From NCBI RefSeq assembly GCF_002917095.1, contig NZ_PQGA01000011.1:62001-126000 (forward strand): a stretch of DNA of 64,000 nucleotides, read 5' to 3'. Under the pieces are notes generated by a model that was not told where the DNA came from, did no database searches, and saw nothing but the letters and a program-made list of their open reading frames with translations. Made by a program: the position numbers and the translations under genes. How positions within the stretch are numbered: position 1 is the stretch's first letter; every line of letters begins with the position of its first letter. This stretch comes from Paraburkholderia eburnea. Lineage in GTDB: Bacteria; Pseudomonadota; Gammaproteobacteria; Burkholderiales; Burkholderiaceae. Below, in pieces: positions 61,509 to 64,000 of this stretch.

Positions 61509-62593
61509 GATTGTGCTCCGGACTGGCTGCTGCCTTGGTCATTCTGGCCGATCGGATTGCCGATGTTGAGCGACGCCTGCACGCCCTGCACGATGTCCTG
61601 ACGCGGGACATCGACGACGGGGCGGCCGTTGCGCTCTTCGAGAATCGTCTGGACCAGATAGCGCGGCCGCGCGCGCACCTGTTGATAGATGCGGCCGATG
61701 TACTCGCCGAGCAGCCCGAGCGCGAAGATGATCACGCCGAGCATGAAGAACGTAATGGCGAACAGCGTGAACACACCCTGTACTTCGGCGCCCAGAATGA
61801 AGCGGCGAATCAGCAGCAGCAGGAACAGGCCGGCCGAACCAAGCGACAGGATCACGCCGATGAACGACAGCCATTGCAGCGGCACGACCGAAAAGCCGGT
61901 CACGAGGTCGAAGTTCAGGCGGATGAGGCTATAGAGCGAATACTTCGACTCGCCCGCGAAGCGCTCTTCGTGCGCGACGTCGACTTCGACCGGATTCTGC
62001 GCGAACGTGTAGGCCAGCGCCGGAATGAAGGTGTTGATTTCGCCGCAACGGTTGATCGTGTCGATGATGTGGCGGTTGTAGGCGCGCAGCATGCAGCCCT
62101 GATCGGTCATCTTGATGCGCGTGATGCGCTCGCGCAGTCGGTTCATGGCCTGCGAGGCCTTGCGACGCCACAGGCTGTCCTGGCGCTGCATGCGGATCGT
62201 GCCGACGTAGTCGTAGCCTTCGCGCATCTTCTCGACCAGCTTGCCGATTTCCTCGGGCGGATTCTGCAGGTCGGCGTCGAGCGTGATGACGATCTCGCCG
62301 CGCGCCTGCTCGAAGCCCGCGAGGATCGCCATGTGCTGCCCGTAGTTGCCGTTGAGCAGGATCGCGCGCGTGGTGTCGGGGCGCGCGCGGAACTGCTCGG
62401 CGAGCATCGCGGCCGAGCGGTCGCGGCTGCCGTCGTTGATGAAGATGACTTCGTACGAGGTGCCGAGCTTGTCGAGCGCCGGGTAGAGGCGCTCGAACAG
62501 CGCCTTCAGGCCGGCTTCCTCGTTGTAGACCGGAATGATGACCGAGACTTCCGGCGTTTCCGGGGTCAAGGTGCGTTGTTCCGTTTGACTCAT
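61505..62593 (-). CDS. arnC: Undecaprenyl-phosphate 4-deoxy-4-formamido-L-arabinose transferase ArnC
   Basis: This 362-residue GT2 glycosyltransferase moves L-Ara4FN to undecaprenyl phosphate. The N-terminal catalytic domain has VSVIIPVYNEEAGLKALFER and the metal-binding DADLQNPPEE. Two C-terminal membrane helices follow (WLSFIGVILSLGSAGLFLLL and TFFMLGVIIFALGLLGEYIG). It lies between arnB and the formyltransferase on the minus strand. Confidence 0.95.
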   Translation of the reverse strand: MSQTEQRTLTPETPEVSVIIPVYNEEAGLKALFERLYPALDKLGTSYEVIFINDGSRDRSAAMLAEQFRARPDTTRAILLNGNYGQHMAILAGFEQARGEIVITLDADLQNPPEEIGKLVEKMREGYDYVGTIRMQRQDSLWRRKASQAMNRLRERITRIKMTDQGCMLRAYNRHIIDTINRCGEINTFIPALAYTFAQNPVEVDVAHEERFAGESKYSLYSLIRLNFDLVTGFSVVPLQWLSFIGVILSLGSAGLFLLLLIRRFILGAEVQGVFTLFAITFFMLGVIIFALGLLGEYIGRIYQQVRARPRYLVQTILEERNGRPVVDVPRQDIVQGVQASLNIGNPIGQNDQGSSQSGAQS

Positions 62594-62611
62594 GTGTGCG
62601 TCTTTTCCGTT

Positions 62612-62647
62612 GGGGTAATGCGTGGGGTGATGCTCGGGGTCATGCCT
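62612..62647. repeat. Three 12-bp tandem repeats between arnB and arnC
   Basis: GGGGTAATGCGT, GGGGTGATGCTC and GGGGTCATGCCT follow in exact 12-bp phase, 19 bp before the arnC start. Confidence 0.75.
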
Positions 62648-62763
62648 TGAGTGATACGTGCAGCGCGACAGTGTAAGGTCCGCTGGACGGGCGCGATTGA
62701 CCGAACAGCGCCCGTGCCTTGCAGGTACTTGTTGCGCGTAGTGCCTTCGCGCTTACGTCGTGC

Positions 62764-63915
62764 TTACTTTGCGTACTGCGTGCAGATCTCGTCGATGGCG
62801 CGGCACACGCGTGCCACGTCCGCGACGCTCATCTGCGTGAAGAGCGGCAGCGTGAGCGTGGTTTTGCCGAGCTGTTCCGCGTGCGGGAACATGCCGTCGG
62901 TGAAACCGCGTTCGCGGTACAGCGTGAACAGGTGGATCGCCGGGTAGTGCACGCCCGAGCCGATGCCGCGCTGCTTGAGCTGCTCCATGAACTCCGCGCG
63001 GGAGATCGTGAGCCTGTCCAGCGGCAGCGTGATCTGGAACATGTGCCAGTTGCTGTTGCTCATGTCCGCCACCGGCAGGCCCACGCCCAGCGTCACGGCG
63101 GCGCTGCCTTCGAAGCCCGTGAAATACGCATGCGCGAGCTTGCGGCGTTGCTCCGTGAAGCGCTCGATGTGCTTGAGCTGGCCCAGACCCACGCGTGCGG
63201 CCACGTCCGTCAGATTGTACTTGCCGCCGAGCACGTCGCAGTCCATGCCGTCATGGCCGGTGCGGGTGATGCCCTGCAGACGGTACTTGCGGGCCAGTTC
63301 GGCTTCGTCCTCGTTATTGAGGACGAGCGCGCCGCCTTCGATCGACGTCAGATTCTTGTTGGCGTGGAAGCTGAACGAGACGATGTCGCCGATCGCGCCG
63401 ATGCGCTTGCCGTTCCAGCTCGAGCCGAACGCCTGGGCGGCGTCCTCGATCACGCGCAGCTTGTGCTGGCGGGCGATCGTGTAGAGGCGGTCCATGTCCA
63501 CCGGCAGGCCGGTGAGGAACACGGGGATGATCGCCTTCGTCTTCGGCGTGATGGCGGCTTCGAGCTTGTCGAGGTCGATGTTGCGCGTGACGGGGTCGAT
63601 GTCGGCGAACACGGGTGTCGCGCCAACCTCGTAGATCACGTTGCTCGTGGATACCCACGAGGCCGGCGTGGTGATGACTTCGTCGCCGGCGCCGACGCCC
63701 GCGATGCGCAGGCCGATTTCCAGCGTGGCCGTGCCCGAGTTGAACGTACGGACCGGACGGCCGCCGCAGTATTCGGACAGCGCGGCTTCGAAAGCCTGGT
63801 TCTGCGGACCGGTGGTGATCCAGCCCGAGCGCAGCACGTCGACGACGCCAGCGATGGTTTCTTCGTCGATTTCGGGCTTCACGAACGGCAGGAACGATGC
63901 GGGTGTCTGGGTCAT
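62764..63915 (-). CDS. arnB: UDP-4-amino-4-deoxy-L-arabinose aminotransferase ArnB
   Basis: This 383-residue PLP enzyme transfers an amino group from glutamate to the UDP-4-keto-pentose. It has FLPFVKPEIDEETIAGVVD at the N terminus and the PLP lysine in VSFSFHANKNLTSIEGGALV. The start at 63915 (MTQTPASF) is chosen since the 19 codons before it are unusual for the family. It is the first arn gene seen; its upstream neighbour is beyond the window. arnT, arnE and arnF are not in this window. Confidence 0.95.
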   Translation of the reverse strand: MTQTPASFLPFVKPEIDEETIAGVVDVLRSGWITTGPQNQAFEAALSEYCGGRPVRTFNSGTATLEIGLRIAGVGAGDEVITTPASWVSTSNVIYEVGATPVFADIDPVTRNIDLDKLEAAITPKTKAIIPVFLTGLPVDMDRLYTIARQHKLRVIEDAAQAFGSSWNGKRIGAIGDIVSFSFHANKNLTSIEGGALVLNNEDEAELARKYRLQGITRTGHDGMDCDVLGGKYNLTDVAARVGLGQLKHIERFTEQRRKLAHAYFTGFEGSAAVTLGVGLPVADMSNSNWHMFQITLPLDRLTISRAEFMEQLKQRGIGSGVHYPAIHLFTLYRERGFTDGMFPHAEQLGKTTLTLPLFTQMSVADVARVCRAIDEICTQYAK

Positions 63916-64000
63916 GAGTGCTTTCTGGTTCAGAACGTCAGGGGTGATTGAATACTGCGCGAAGAGGTGCAAGCGGGTGGTGCAAAGTGTGCCGCGCAGC

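Overview
The window is a 64 kb piece of a high-GC chromosome from a betaproteobacterium of the Burkholderiaceae, most likely Paraburkholderia, Caballeronia or Burkholderia. The evidence is the gene content and order: rpsF-priB-rpsR-rplI followed by dnaB, an aat-bpt N-degron pair, DUF4148-type secreted proteins, a nodI/nodJ-type exporter without nod genes, sbp-cysTWA-cysB, gcl-hyi-glxR, and an L-Ara4N lipid A cluster with ArnA split in two. Most of it is ordinary core chromosome. The species cannot be named from sequence reading alone.

Layout. 1-5.2 kb: the start of a Crp/Fnr regulator, a 0.9 kb non-coding stretch, a ManC-type mannose-1-phosphate guanylyltransferase/isomerase, a FadR-type regulator and a Gfo/Idh/MocA oxidoreductase. 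5.2-10.6 kb (minus strand): cystine-type ABC permease and binding protein, pyrD, the NUDIX-aat-bpt operon and initiator tRNA-fMet. 10.8-14.9 kb: small conserved genes, an SMR transporter, a TetR regulator and a 3-hydroxyisobutyryl-CoA hydrolase-like protein. 15.3-18.7 kb: sulfonate use (ssuD-ssuC-ssuB-mop). 19.2-22.6 kb: a DUF4148 gene and a small island in the 3' end of tRNA-His. 22.8-33.2 kb: dusA, small secreted proteins, an aldo/keto reductase, an ArsP-type permease, nodJ/nodI-type exporter, a universal stress protein and lexA. 33.5-38.6 kb: sulfate uptake plus cysB. 38.7-44.9 kb: asparaginase and the glyoxylate pathway gcl-hyi-glxR with a divergent LysR gene. 44.9-48.1 kb: an ECF sigma/anti-sigma pair divergent from a Tat metallophosphoesterase and a CuA-like cupredoxin. 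48.3-53.3 kb: ribosomal/primosomal operon, dnaB, and a DUF47-PiT phosphate uptake pair. 53.4-58.4 kb: SDR, NlpC/P60 lipoprotein, PIN-PhoH and Bcp. 58.6-63.9 kb: arnB-arnC-arnA(formyltransferase)-arnA(dehydrogenase)-arnD.

The strongest candidate for something undescribed is the 2.5 kb island at about 20.05-22.60 kb. It is bounded by a perfect 48-bp direct repeat made of the 3' half of tRNA-His. It carries three minus-strand genes and no integrase: a Doc/Fic protein with an extra C-terminal domain that looks HicA-like, a 113-residue gene of unknown function directly behind a consensus LexA box, and a five-helix membrane protein. A decayed copy of the 113-residue gene, with its own near-LexA box, lies just outside the island, so this tRNA has probably hosted such elements more than once.

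Two other patterns stand out. Upstream of the DUF47-PiT pair are two tandem 22-bp units, each containing the dyad GCCGT-N6-ACGGC. Across the window, short degenerate tandem arrays with units of 9-15 bp (often 11) sit on or just after stop codons or in gene junctions.
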